Below are positions 28,352 through 37,040 of a DNA stretch of 64,000 nt, piece by piece. Made by a program: the position numbers and the translations under genes. This DNA comes from an uncultured Dongia sp. (lineage in GTDB: Bacteria; Pseudomonadota; Alphaproteobacteria; Dongiales; Dongiaceae). Each line of letters starts with the position of its first letter. Positions within the stretch are counted from its first letter, which is position 1. A model generated the notes under the pieces. The model did not search any database and had not been told where the DNA came from. It worked only from the letters and a program-made list of their open reading frames with translations. The stretch lies in NCBI RefSeq assembly GCF_936916975.1, contig NZ_CAKZGO010000025.1:62001-126000 (forward strand). Direction: 5' to 3'.

Positions 28352-29896
28352 GTGATCACTGCTGCTGCGACAAGAAGCCAGGAAATCACTCCGGACCTCC
28401 ATGTCCTCGAACGCGCCCAGCGCAGCTATGTGCGCAAGCCAGCGATTCTCTTCAGCGGTCGCTTGAGCGACAGCGTCAAGGCGCTGGCCGGCGACACCTA
28501 CGACCTGCTGAAGATCAAGCGCGTCGCTGATGATCACCTGTTGGTGCGCGACCAGGCCGGACAGGAACGACGCTTGGCAGAAGCACCCTTGCAATTGGCC
28601 GGCATTGTGGCCTTTGACCAGAACGACCGCGAACTTGTCGATCGCACCACCGACTGGCTGCAGAAGCGCCGCAACACCGGCATTCCGGTGGCGCATCAAC
28701 TGGCCGCGGAAGACGGTGTTGGCTTCGCAACCGCTATTCTCGCCAACGCCCAGGGGCTTGCGCAGAAGAACGCCGTCTTGACAACGAGCCTGTTCCGGCA
28801 ATTGGCGGAGGCACGCCAGGCGAATGAGGAACTGCAGAATCGCTTTGCGGCGCTGGAAGCCTTCATCGACCGCCATGGCATGCAGCCCTTCGAACTCGCC
28901 TTCATCAACCCGCCGGTGGATGACGATACCGAGCCCAATGTGCTGGTGACGGCGAGCGACGGGCGGATCAGCCAGATTCTGCCGGTGGCGAGTGTCGGCG
29001 TCAGCGCTATCGCCCTTCATGTTGCCAAGGCGGCGCCACGCAGCGATGCAATGTTGAACGTCGCATTGAATTCGGTCGAAGACGGCCGCCTGATCGAGAC
29101 CTGGTCCGTGCCGGTGGCCGATATCGAAGCTGGGTGGATGACCTTATCGCTCAAGAGCACGATCGCCGGGCTTCGCCGCACACTGCGCCTGGTCGTCTCG
29201 GTCGATGGCCATCGACTGGATCTGCCCACTCTGTCGCTGGGCAATGCCCAGCCGCTCGACCTCTTCCGCCTGCAGGATCCGGATCTGCAGCAATCGATTT
29301 CCAGCAGCAGCCTTGCCTTGCAGGTCTATGTCGGCCTGCCCGGCGTGGTGCCGCCCCATCGCAGCAGCTTCTCGGCCCGAGCCGCGCAGGACAATGCCGC
29401 GCCGTCTCTGCGCGAGGTATCGTTGCCGCAAGATGTGCTTGTTCAGACGGCTCAAGTTCATCTCGATGAAGACTCAAGCGGCTTTGACGGCGTCACCTAT
29501 CTTGACGAGGAGTGCATCGTTTCCTGCCACCCGCCGGCCTTCGGCACGACCATCGCCAAGATTGCCGGCGGTTGCCCGGTCGGCACCTTGCGCCTCTCCG
29601 CCAACCTGCTGGTGGCGCATGAGAAGGCCAAGGATGTCGAGTTTGCGCTCATCGTCAGCCGTGACGAAAGCCATGTGGTTCATCTGCTGAGCGGCACGGC
29701 CGATCCCGCCGCCGGCGAAGGCTTCTCCGGCTGGACGCGTGTCCCCGCCAAGCAGCCGCGCTTTGCCAGCCTCTATCTGGAGGCCGCGGCGCGCGAGAGT
29801 GGCGATCTCTATCTCGCGACCCGCATGGTCGAGCCCGGCAATCATGATTTCGCCTGGGCGCGCTTCTTCAATGTCCACGCCCTCGTGCAGGGCTGA
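28352..29896 (+). CDS. Hypothetical protein in the glycan cluster
   Basis: I do not recognise this 514-residue protein; it resembles uncharacterised proteins that accompany glycosyltransferases in Rhodospirillales. GTG at 28352 is preferred because GGAAAGGG lies about ten bases upstream and the frame before it is AT-rich and unlike protein. No signal peptide or membrane helix is evident. Residues about 150-190 (SLFRQLAEARQANEELQNRF) form a coiled coil. The rest looks like beta-rich domains with repeated hydrophobic strands, and DFAWARFFNVHAL closes the protein. It is 4 bp upstream of the double glycosyltransferase, so they are co-transcribed and it probably acts in the same glycan pathway. 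Confidence 0.8.
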   Translation: MITAAATRSQEITPDLHVLERAQRSYVRKPAILFSGRLSDSVKALAGDTYDLLKIKRVADDHLLVRDQAGQERRLAEAPLQLAGIVAFDQNDRELVDRTTDWLQKRRNTGIPVAHQLAAEDGVGFATAILANAQGLAQKNAVLTTSLFRQLAEARQANEELQNRFAALEAFIDRHGMQPFELAFINPPVDDDTEPNVLVTASDGRISQILPVASVGVSAIALHVAKAAPRSDAMLNVALNSVEDGRLIETWSVPVADIEAGWMTLSLKSTIAGLRRTLRLVVSVDGHRLDLPTLSLGNAQPLDLFRLQDPDLQQSISSSSLALQVYVGLPGVVPPHRSSFSARAAQDNAAPSLREVSLPQDVLVQTAQVHLDEDSSGFDGVTYLDEECIVSCHPPAFGTTIAKIAGGCPVGTLRLSANLLVAHEKAKDVEFALIVSRDESHVVHLLSGTADPAAGEGFSGWTRVPAKQPRFASLYLEAAARESGDLYLATRMVEPGNHDFAWARFFNVHALVQG

Positions 29897-29900
29897 GTCG

Positions 29901-32627
29901 ATGCGGGTGCGGAAAATCACCAGATCGAGCAATGCGACCAAGGTCCTCGACCAGGCCGGCGGGGCGAGTGGCGCCGGCTTTGCGCCGACGCTGGCCATCG
30001 TCATTCCGGTCTACAAGCATTCGGTGCTGATGACCGAAGCAGTAGAATCGGCCCTGGCGCAGCAGGCCGATTTCGATATCGCCATTGTCATCGTCGATGA
30101 CGGCTGCCCGTTTGGCGAGACCGAGATCATTGGCGCGACCTATGCGACCGCCCACGAGAATGTGTTCTACGTTCGCAAGCCAAATGGCGGGCTGAGTTCG
30201 GCGCGGAATTACGGTGTCGATTTCGCGTTCGACCTGTTCCCCGACATCGAGGCTGTCTATTTCCTCGACGCCGACAATCGGATCACACCGCCAGCGATGC
30301 AGGATGTATTTGATTTCCTGCGCAGCCGGCCGGAGATCGATTGGGTCTATCCCAATATCGACAAATTCGGCATCGGCTGGAATGGCAGCTATCAGGCGCC
30401 CTATTCCCGCCTGCTGCACATCACCTTCGACAATATCTGCGAGGCCGGCAGCATGGTGTCGCGCCGCGTGTTCGATGCCGGCATCCGCTTCGACGAGACC
30501 ATGAAGGCCGGGTTCGAGGATTGGGAATTCTGGCTGCAATGCATTTCGCATGGCTTCGCCGGCGCCAACTACCCGTTCTTCGGCTTCGATTATCGCCAGC
30601 GCGCCGAGAGCATGCTGCGCGATTCACACCGCACCAAGGCCGCGATCATGGCCTATATCCGCGAGAAGCACAAAAAGCTGTTCGCGCCGGATACTTTGGT
30701 GCAATGGGAGCATGAGGACAGCCCGCGCTTTGCTGCGATCGCGACCGGTACCTATGCGGTATCGCTGTTCAGCGACCCGGTCGCGACTCATAGCAAGATC
30801 GATCTTGAGACCTTCATCGATCGTTATTGGGCGGCGCTCGCCGAGCCTGATGCCCATGGCGTCCCGCCCTTCATGCTGTGGGTGGCGCCCGCGCATCTTG
30901 AAGCGATGCGCAAGATCGGCGTTCTCCACAATGTGCTGTGGCATGCCGAACGGCTGAGCGAGAAGCATCATCTGGTAGCAATTCGCCTGGAGCATGATAC
31001 CAGCCGCATCGAGATCAAGCAGATCGAGGCAGGCGCGCCGGATTACATGGCGAAGAAGCCGCTCGCCTGGATGTGCTCGGTCGATCTGTTCAAGGCCTGT
31101 GTCGACGATATCTCGGACGAATGGATCGGCTCGATCCGCGGCAAGCGACCGTCGCCGGACACGGTCGAGCTCGTCATCCGCGGCCCATTCAAGGCGTTCG
31201 ATCTCGACCGCACGGTGCTCTCCGCCACCAATGCCTTTCTCTCGACGCTGGGTGTGTTCCGCGATTCCGCCTATCGGCGCATGACGAATGCGCGCTGGAC
31301 CTGGCGCGGCGGCTATTTTCCGGCAATAAAAACGCATTATCGACTGCTGCGCGAGGCGCTGGGCGCTTCACCTGTCCTGCCGCGCATTGCTGCCAAGAAC
31401 CAGGCGCCGCGCATCGGCTTCCTGCTGCCGATCGCGTCGTTCGGTGGCGTCGAGAAGGTGGCCTATGCCATGGCGCGGGTGTTGGCGCGGCTGGGTTATG
31501 AGACGCATCTTTATGTGCTCGGCAAATCCGCTTGCGAGATGGTGTTCGATCACGACGACTTCGCCAGCGTCAATTTCCTGATGGATGATTACCCGCTCTG
31601 GGGCGGTGCTCATCATTTCGCTGGGCACGACGTGATGATGGCGCAGGATGACGGTGCGCGGGTGGAGCGTCTGCTGGGTCTGTTCTCCGGCCTGGATGTC
31701 GTAATCAATTGCCAGGTGGCGCCGGTGAATGCGGTACTGGGCGAGCTGCGCCGCCGCGGCGTCAAGATCATCGATCATGTGCATGTGCTGGACAAGACGC
31801 GTTCCGGCCGATCTGCGGGTCATCCCTATATCGCACTCGCTTATGAGCATATTTACGACCTGATCCTCACCTGCTCGGCGCAGATGGCGGATTGGTTCCA
31901 CGGCATGGGCGTGCCCGACGCCAAGCTGATGCATATCCGCAATGCACCGAGTTATGAGATGCGTGACTCCGAGGTACGCACGATCCTGCGGCAGCGGCAA
32001 CGCCGCGGCATGGGCGACCGGTTGAAGACGCTGTTCATCGGCCGGCTGGATTCGCAAAAGGGCATCGAGCGACTGTACGCGGCGGCCACGATCATCCGGC
32101 GGCGCAAGCTGCCGATCGATATCCGCCTCATCGGTGGCGAGGTCCTCAACGATCAGAATCGCGGATCGTGGACTGAGCGCTTTGCAGAGATCGGCATCAA
32201 GCTGGAGCCGGCGATCTACAGCGCCAAGGCGCTGACCGATGCCTTTGCCGAGGCCGACGTGCTGATCCTCACCTCGCGCTGGGAGGGCGCCCCGCTCACC
32301 ATCCTGGAAGCGCAGCGCGTGGGCTGCGTGCCGGTGGTGACCGCAGTGGGCGCCGTGGGCGAACTGGTCGAACACGAGATCGATGGCATGCTGCTGCGCG
32401 CAGATGACGACAATGCCGTTGCCCATGAATTGGTGACCTCGCTCGAGCGTTTGCTCGGCGATCCGCACCTCCTCCATCGGCTCTCCTCCCAGGCAGCGGA
32501 CAACGTCGCTGCCAGGAATTGGGCCGAGAACCTGTCACCGCTCATCGACCGGCTTGAGGCTTGGTTTCCCTTCAGGTCGGAGGAAATCGAGCTACGCCGA
32601 ACCGTAACCTTGGGTCCGGTTCGATGA
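29901..32627 (+). CDS. Double glycosyltransferase: GT2 domain followed by GT4 domain
   Basis: A 908-residue protein with two sugar transferase domains. Residues about 30-280 are GT2: LAIVIPVYKHSVLMTEAVES, VIVDDGCPFGETE, KPNGGLSSARNYGVDFA and the metal site YFLDADNRI at about 119. Residues about 495-890 are GT4: IGFLLPIASFGGVEKVAYAM, KTLFIGRLDSQKGIERL, and the donor motif LTSRWEGAPLTILEAQRVG. The ATG at 29901 is used because upstream codons run over the previous gene. Such fusions usually add two successive sugars or work in coordinated elongation. The end overlaps the glycoside hydrolase gene in an ATGA. Confidence 0.93.
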   Translation: MRVRKITRSSNATKVLDQAGGASGAGFAPTLAIVIPVYKHSVLMTEAVESALAQQADFDIAIVIVDDGCPFGETEIIGATYATAHENVFYVRKPNGGLSSARNYGVDFAFDLFPDIEAVYFLDADNRITPPAMQDVFDFLRSRPEIDWVYPNIDKFGIGWNGSYQAPYSRLLHITFDNICEAGSMVSRRVFDAGIRFDETMKAGFEDWEFWLQCISHGFAGANYPFFGFDYRQRAESMLRDSHRTKAAIMAYIREKHKKLFAPDTLVQWEHEDSPRFAAIATGTYAVSLFSDPVATHSKIDLETFIDRYWAALAEPDAHGVPPFMLWVAPAHLEAMRKIGVLHNVLWHAERLSEKHHLVAIRLEHDTSRIEIKQIEAGAPDYMAKKPLAWMCSVDLFKACVDDISDEWIGSIRGKRPSPDTVELVIRGPFKAFDLDRTVLSATNAFLSTLGVFRDSAYRRMTNARWTWRGGYFPAIKTHYRLLREALGASPVLPRIAAKNQAPRIGFLLPIASFGGVEKVAYAMARVLARLGYETHLYVLGKSACEMVFDHDDFASVNFLMDDYPLWGGAHHFAGHDVMMAQDDGARVERLLGLFSGLDVVINCQVAPVNAVLGELRRRGVKIIDHVHVLDKTRSGRSAGHPYIALAYEHIYDLILTCSAQMADWFHGMGVPDAKLMHIRNAPSYEMRDSEVRTILRQRQRRGMGDRLKTLFIGRLDSQKGIERLYAAATIIRRRKLPIDIRLIGGEVLNDQNRGSWTERFAEIGIKLEPAIYSAKALTDAFAEADVLILTSRWEGAPLTILEAQRVGCVPVVTAVGAVGELVEHEIDGMLLRADDDNAVAHELVTSLERLLGDPHLLHRLSSQAADNVAARNWAENLSPLIDRLEAWFPFRSEEIELRRTVTLGPVR

Positions 32628-33781
32628 GTGGTGGCAACCCATTGATGGCAGCAAAGCTGGCCGTGTTCGCCTGTGCGATTATGCTGGGCGCCGGCGTCAC
32701 GGCGGTCGCCAGCGGCCAGGACGGCCCGGTGTTCGAGACCGGAATCGCCGCGGCCAATATTGCTTGGGCCAAGTCCAAGGCAGCCGAGACGACCTTGATC
32801 GATATCGCGGCAGCCGGGTTCGACAGCGTCCGCATCGGCCTCAAGAACCCGGTGACGGCCAGCTACCGGGCGCTGGAACAGGCGAAGGATGCCGGGCTGG
32901 ACGTGCTGGTGACGATCCCCTTGATCGATGGTGCGGTGGCTGTGGACGGTGCAAGCCCGCGCCCACGCACGGAGAATTTCTTCGCAGCCTATGGCCTGTC
33001 GCAGATCGACCTTGACCGGTATCGGCTACGCCTGGAAGACCTGCTGGCTTTTGTCGATTTCCATCAGATCCCGCTGATCGGGTTGGAACTCGGCAATGAG
33101 CTCAACTGGTCCGGCTACAATGGCGATTTGCCACTTTTGACCCGCGGCGCCATCATTGCGACCGACGGCGATTGGCATGCAGCGGACCGCACACGCTTTG
33201 AGGCCGGGCTGGATCGCTACCGTGCGGTGATCGACATCACCCGCGAGGTGCTGGCCCGATATCCCAACATGACTGGCGTGAAGCTGGTCTCGGCGGGTCT
33301 TGCCGACATCAACAGCGGTTTCATCCGCGGTCGCGGAGCGACCTATGTGGCGCCGGATCTGGTCTACCGTGCTTTTGAGGCGCGCCAGATCCTGCGGCAA
33401 GTCGATGTGGTGGGCATTCACCTTTACGAACCGCTGCGCATGGCCAATGCCTTGAGTGCCCGCGCCGTCATGATCGATGCGCAATTGGACGATTGTGGTT
33501 CTACGGGCTTTGCGGCACGGCCCTGCTGGATCACGGAGTTTGGCGCCGCTCTGCCGCAGCAGGATTGCGCGCCGGACGATGCACGTCGCATCTCGCTCAT
33601 GCAGCCGTTGCTGAAATATCTGGCAGTGCCAGCTAACGCCGCACGGGTGCCGCTCGGCTTCTATTACGATTGGAACGACGATGCCGGTTTCGCTTTGGTG
33701 CGCTGCGGGCGTCCGACGGAACTGACCAAGATCTTGCCGCGCGACAATGACGGCACTGACAACAATCTGGGAACACCGTGA
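32624..33781 (+). CDS. Secreted glycoside hydrolase of clan GH-A type
   Basis: A 385-residue protein with a signal peptide (LMAAKLAVFACAIMLGAGVTAVASG). The mature TIM barrel has the two clan GH-A catalytic positions: the acid/base Glu in LIGLELGNELNWSG at about 157 following the Asn-Glu pattern, and the nucleophile Glu in CWITEFGAALP at about 304. Other barrel strands are visible (FDSVRIGLKNPV, DVVGIHLYEP). I cannot assign a GH family (GH5, GH39 and GH53-like are possible). Located inside a polysaccharide operon it may trim or release the polymer during export. ATGA overlap with the previous gene supports the start. Confidence 0.8.
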   Translation: MSGGNPLMAAKLAVFACAIMLGAGVTAVASGQDGPVFETGIAAANIAWAKSKAAETTLIDIAAAGFDSVRIGLKNPVTASYRALEQAKDAGLDVLVTIPLIDGAVAVDGASPRPRTENFFAAYGLSQIDLDRYRLRLEDLLAFVDFHQIPLIGLELGNELNWSGYNGDLPLLTRGAIIATDGDWHAADRTRFEAGLDRYRAVIDITREVLARYPNMTGVKLVSAGLADINSGFIRGRGATYVAPDLVYRAFEARQILRQVDVVGIHLYEPLRMANALSARAVMIDAQLDDCGSTGFAARPCWITEFGAALPQQDCAPDDARRISLMQPLLKYLAVPANAARVPLGFYYDWNDDAGFALVRCGRPTELTKILPRDNDGTDNNLGTP

Positions 33782-33830
33782 GCCGGCCTATTCGCCTATT
33801 CAAACCATATCGGGGAGGAGGATTTTCGTG

Positions 33831-35036
33831 ATGAAGAGACTTTGTTTCGGTCGCCAGCCAGCGGACACGCGCTATCGCTATCACCCGGGCATGCCCTTCT
33901 CGGAAGGTTTGCCGCGTTCGAACAGCACTACCTTCAGCACGCTGTCGCGCAATTTCTATTTGACGTCGAACAAGGGCAACATGCTCATCGGCGAAGGGTC
34001 ATGTCGGATCTTTGACTATGACCGCAACTACAGCTGCATGCTGAGCGTGCACGTCCTCTACGACGCCTATAAGGGCTCGAAAGAGGCGATGGATCTTCTC
34101 AACAACAATTTTGACGCCCTGGTCCTGCCCATGGCGAACGAGATTCGCCCGAACCTTAACCACGCCTCCCTGGTGAAGGTGATCGAGCAATTGAAGATTC
34201 CGCTGGTTGTCCTCGGCATGGGCATGCAGAACGAGCTTGAGGATCTCTCCGCCCTCGAGCCGGCCACCGTCGAGCTGCTGAAGCTCATTGACGAACGCGC
34301 CTTGGTGTTCGGCGTGCGCGGTACCTATACCGAAGCCTGGCTGAAGAAGATGGGTTTCAAGAACCCGGTGGCACTGGGGTGCCCCAGCATGATGCTGTAT
34401 CCGGAGAATATCCTCGCCATCAAGGCGCCAACCAGGAAGCCGGAAGACTATCGCTTCGTCACGGCTGGTTACCTGCAGAAGAAGTCGGTGCGGGGCCGGC
34501 AGTTGGCAAAGTTCTTCACCGGCCAGAAATGCTCTTATGTCTTCCAGGACGAGATCTTCCAGTTCAAGGATGAGCTGCAGGGCCGGTATTTCTTCGACGA
34601 TGCGCGCAACCAGATGCTGCAGAGCGTCTTCGAGCCACTGATGTCCGAGGCGATCGGGACACCGGCGCCGTTCGACAAGTATTTCTACTTCGACAGCGTC
34701 GATGCCTGGCGCCAATGCTATGGCTGGCATGACGTGTTCATCGGCGATCGTTTCCACGGAGGTGTAGCTGCACTCCAGGTCGGCCTGCCGACGGCGATCC
34801 TGTTCAAGGATCTGCGCGTCAAGGAGTTGGCCGAGTTCTTCGGTGTCCCGCACACCACGGTCGACAAGGCCTGTACCATGGGCATCGAGGCTTTCATGGC
34901 GGAGTTCATGTCGGAGCAGCGCATCAATGCCTTCCTCGACACCTATCGCATGCGCCTGAAGAACTTTCATCGCCACCTGACCGAAGCCGGTTTGGGCATG
35001 ACGGAGAACTATCAGGCCATGCTGATGGCCGCCTGA
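33831..35036 (+). CDS. Polysaccharide pyruvyl transferase family protein
   Basis: A 401-residue protein of the family that adds pyruvate ketals to exopolysaccharide sugars from phosphoenolpyruvate. Typical segments: LVVLGMGMQNELEDLSALEP, ALVFGVRGTYTEAWLKKMGF, ALGCPSMMLYPEN, and the C-terminal DVFIGDRFHGGVAALQVGLP with the conserved RxHG. The start is ATG 33831 or GTG 33828, both served by GGAGGAGG at 33814-33821. It would act in the cytoplasm on lipid-linked repeat units. Between the hydrolase and the SGNH gene on the same strand. Confidence 0.88.
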   Translation: MKRLCFGRQPADTRYRYHPGMPFSEGLPRSNSTTFSTLSRNFYLTSNKGNMLIGEGSCRIFDYDRNYSCMLSVHVLYDAYKGSKEAMDLLNNNFDALVLPMANEIRPNLNHASLVKVIEQLKIPLVVLGMGMQNELEDLSALEPATVELLKLIDERALVFGVRGTYTEAWLKKMGFKNPVALGCPSMMLYPENILAIKAPTRKPEDYRFVTAGYLQKKSVRGRQLAKFFTGQKCSYVFQDEIFQFKDELQGRYFFDDARNQMLQSVFEPLMSEAIGTPAPFDKYFYFDSVDAWRQCYGWHDVFIGDRFHGGVAALQVGLPTAILFKDLRVKELAEFFGVPHTTVDKACTMGIEAFMAEFMSEQRINAFLDTYRMRLKNFHRHLTEAGLGMTENYQAMLMAA

Positions 35037-35058
35037 GGGTAAAGGAGCATCCAGGTCC

Positions 35059-36246
35059 ATGGCGAAGACGGTGCGCACCACGATCATCGGCGGGTCCAAT
35101 ACGGTGATGGAACCGGGCTATCTCGGCCAGTTCCTGGCAGCGAGCGAACGCCAGGGACTGCGACTGGATGTGGTCGAGAACATGGCCGTGGGTGGTACCA
35201 CCAGCGCTTACGGCCTGTTTCGCCTGAAGACCAGCGCTGCGCTCGATCGGTCAGATCTGCTGATCATCGAATATACGCTCAATGATGCCTTCATCTATGG
35301 CGATGAGCGGCGGCAGTTTCGGCATTGGGCGCGGATACATGAGGGCATCTTACGCTATGCCCTCGCCCGCAATCCGCGGCTCAAGATCTGCACGCTGATC
35401 CTGGGGGCCCGGAACGGATCATGGCTCGGCAGCATTCCGTCGATCGATGCCGGTATCCATTATCTCGCCGATTGGTACGGCACCGCCAAGATCGATATCT
35501 CGCGCCTGCTGATGCGGCGCTTTGGCCGGGAGGTGGTGACCGATCCGGGCTTCTACGTCGACCAGGGACATTATGCACGGCCGGTCGCTACCGCGATGGT
35601 GGCCGACCTTGCTGCCGAAGCGCTGGTCGAGACTGCGCATAAGGAAGGTTGGGACAACGAGACGTCGACATATCTGCCGCCGGCGGTCGATCCGGATCAC
35701 TTCGCAGATGCCGGTGTAATCGATGTGCCGGCGATCTTCCGCGCCGCGCAGGACGCGCGGCTGATCGAATATCACAATCGCCGCTTTGCACTCACCGCCA
35801 TCGATATCGCCAAGCACAAGCTCACGCTGAAGCTGGGCGGCGGCAAATTGCTGGGCGTGTTTCATGTCAGCGCCCCGGCAACAGTACCGCTGGCCCTCAC
35901 CCGCGGCGAGGCCGGCCATCATTGCTCCCTGCTCAAGGGTGGGGTGCGCGATGGCAAGTTCAAGTTCCTGGCGGCGATGCTGCCCTGCGAATTCCTTTAT
36001 GGCGCGGAGCTGCTGCAGGATACCGGGCAAGAGACTTTCACGCTGGCGGGGTCCGAGGCGGCGACGTCGCTCCGGCAGCATGTCGCCAAGGACAACGTGC
36101 TCCAGGAGCCCGTTTCACTCGAGACCGCCAGCCTGCCGCTACTGGGCTTGCTCCATAGCGGGTCGTGCCTCGACTTCTCGGCAACGGCACGCGGCGCGCT
36201 CGCCTCGCCCCCGGAAGCCCGATTGACCGCAGCGAATTCCGCCTGA
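35059..36246 (+). CDS. SGNH/GDSL-type hydrolase domain protein
   Basis: A 395-residue protein. The first 190 residues show the four SGNH blocks: TTIIGGSNTVMEPG (Ser near residue 13), NMAVGGTTS (Gly), IIEYTLNDAF (Asn near 75) and the catalytic Asp/His pair in FYVDQGHYARP near 170. The remaining 200 residues are a beta-rich part of unknown type. Members act as acyl-esterases or transfer acetyl groups on cell-surface sugars. No signal peptide is visible, so it may work in the cytoplasm on precursors. AAAGGAG lies about 12 bases before the ATG. Last gene of the glycan operon. Confidence 0.85.
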   Translation: MAKTVRTTIIGGSNTVMEPGYLGQFLAASERQGLRLDVVENMAVGGTTSAYGLFRLKTSAALDRSDLLIIEYTLNDAFIYGDERRQFRHWARIHEGILRYALARNPRLKICTLILGARNGSWLGSIPSIDAGIHYLADWYGTAKIDISRLLMRRFGREVVTDPGFYVDQGHYARPVATAMVADLAAEALVETAHKEGWDNETSTYLPPAVDPDHFADAGVIDVPAIFRAAQDARLIEYHNRRFALTAIDIAKHKLTLKLGGGKLLGVFHVSAPATVPLALTRGEAGHHCSLLKGGVRDGKFKFLAAMLPCEFLYGAELLQDTGQETFTLAGSEAATSLRQHVAKDNVLQEPVSLETASLPLLGLLHSGSCLDFSATARGALASPPEARLTAANSA

Positions 36247-36284
36247 CCCGCACGCGACCTGCAACCCAGGCCGCATGGTGGTGT

Positions 36285-36323
36285 TATGTCCTTCGTGTAC
36301 GACACTAAACGCGAAAGGACATA
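36285..36323 (+). promoter_or_regulatory. Hairpin covering the Shine-Dalgarno of a short leader frame
   Basis: TATGTCCTTCG (36285-36295) can pair with CGAAAGGACATA (36312-36323) with one bulge. The second arm contains AAAGGA, the apparent ribosome binding site for the 19-codon frame at 36328. It could control translation or simply be a hairpin after the SGNH gene. Confidence 0.4.
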
Positions 36324-36327
36324 GATC

Positions 36328-36387
36328 ATGAATATTCGGGCTAATTCCCCCGCTTCCGCGACCCGCGTCCAACGACAGGTGACTTGA
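36328..36387 (+). CDS. Possible 19-residue leader peptide
   Basis: ATG at 36328 preceded by AAAGGA opens a frame of 19 codons (MNIRANSPASATRVQRQVT) whose stop ends one base before the ATG of the small membrane protein at 36389. The close spacing suggests translational coupling. It has no recognisable similarity and could be chance. Confidence 0.3.
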   Translation: MNIRANSPASATRVQRQVT

Positions 36388-36388
36388 G

Positions 36389-36529
36389 ATGGCCCCGCAT
36401 CATCAGCATGTGCCGGCTGAAAAGGCACGCTCCGGCGAGATCAGCGGACGGGTCCGCAATGTCCTCTTCATCTCAACTGGGCTCGCGATGGTGGCGCTGG
36501 CGCTTGTCGCCGCGTTCTGGATGGGCTGA
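36389..36529 (+). CDS. Small single-span membrane protein
   Basis: 46 residues: a His-rich N-terminus (MAPHHQHVPAEKARSGEIS) and one C-terminal membrane helix (NVLFISTGLAMVALALVAAF ending WMG). The frame is followed 10 bp later by a strong hairpin terminator, which supports it being a real gene. Unknown function; small one-helix proteins of this kind occur beside stress genes. Confidence 0.6.
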   Translation: MAPHHQHVPAEKARSGEISGRVRNVLFISTGLAMVALALVAAFWMG

Positions 36530-36539
36530 CCAAGTGAAC

Positions 36540-36575
36540 GGCGCCTGGCGCTTAGAGTGCCAGGCGCCTGTTTCT
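36540..36575 (+). terminator. Rho-independent terminator
   Basis: GGCGCCTGGC (36540-36549) and GCCAGGCGCC (36559-36568) form a perfect 10-bp stem with a 9-base loop, followed by TGTTTCTT. It ends the small plus-strand gene and lies just beyond the stop of the convergent DUF3309 gene. Confidence 0.85.
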
Positions 36576-36580
36576 TCGGT

Positions 36581-36736
36581 CTAGATATGACCGGTCGTCA
36601 GCGCGAGGACAACGACGATCAGCAGCACGACGACAATGCCGCTCGGGGCATAGCCCCAGGAACGGCTATGCGGCCAGGTCGGAATGGCGCCCAACAGCAT
36701 CAGAATGAGCAATACCAATAGAATCGTCCCAAGCAT
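36581..36736 (-). CDS. DUF3309 family small membrane protein
   Basis: 51 residues: MLGTILLVLLILMLLGAIPT, then WPHSRSWGYAPSG and a second hydrophobic stretch VVVLLIVVVLALTTG. The central WPHSRSWGYGPSG-like segment is the signature of DUF3309, a family of tiny membrane proteins frequently induced in the alphaproteobacterial general stress response. GGAGG lies six bases before the ATG. An EcfG-like promoter is present upstream. Confidence 0.92.
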   Translation of the reverse strand: MLGTILLVLLILMLLGAIPTWPHSRSWGYAPSGIVVVLLIVVVLALTTGHI

Positions 36737-36807
36737 CAGATTCCTCCATCATTCACGTGGGCGCCAATGCCCGAGCTTGTTTGGACGATTGGCGGCCTCG
36801 CCGAATC

Positions 36808-36832
36808 AACTCAAACGATAGAAGTCGGTTCC
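36808..36832 (-). promoter_or_regulatory. EcfG-type promoter candidate for the DUF3309 gene
   Basis: On the minus strand GGAAC (36832-36828) and AGTT (36811-36808) are 16 bp apart; the -10 differs from CGTT at its first base. The expected leader to the ATG at 36736 is about 65 nt. Confidence 0.5.
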
Positions 36833-37040
36833 AAGCTCGGCCCGCCAAGCGGCGGCATTATCGGAGATTTCTTCGGTAAGTATTCTTGACGTGAAAAACG
36901 AGGCTGGTCAGGATGTGGCAGCTTTGCGTGAGGGGAATGTCCCTTCAGTCCAGCACCTTGGCAGGGAGATTGGATTGCGGCGCATTGACGGTATGAGTAC
37001 AAAAGGGCCGCAAGATTCGGCCATACCTCTGAGGAAATCG

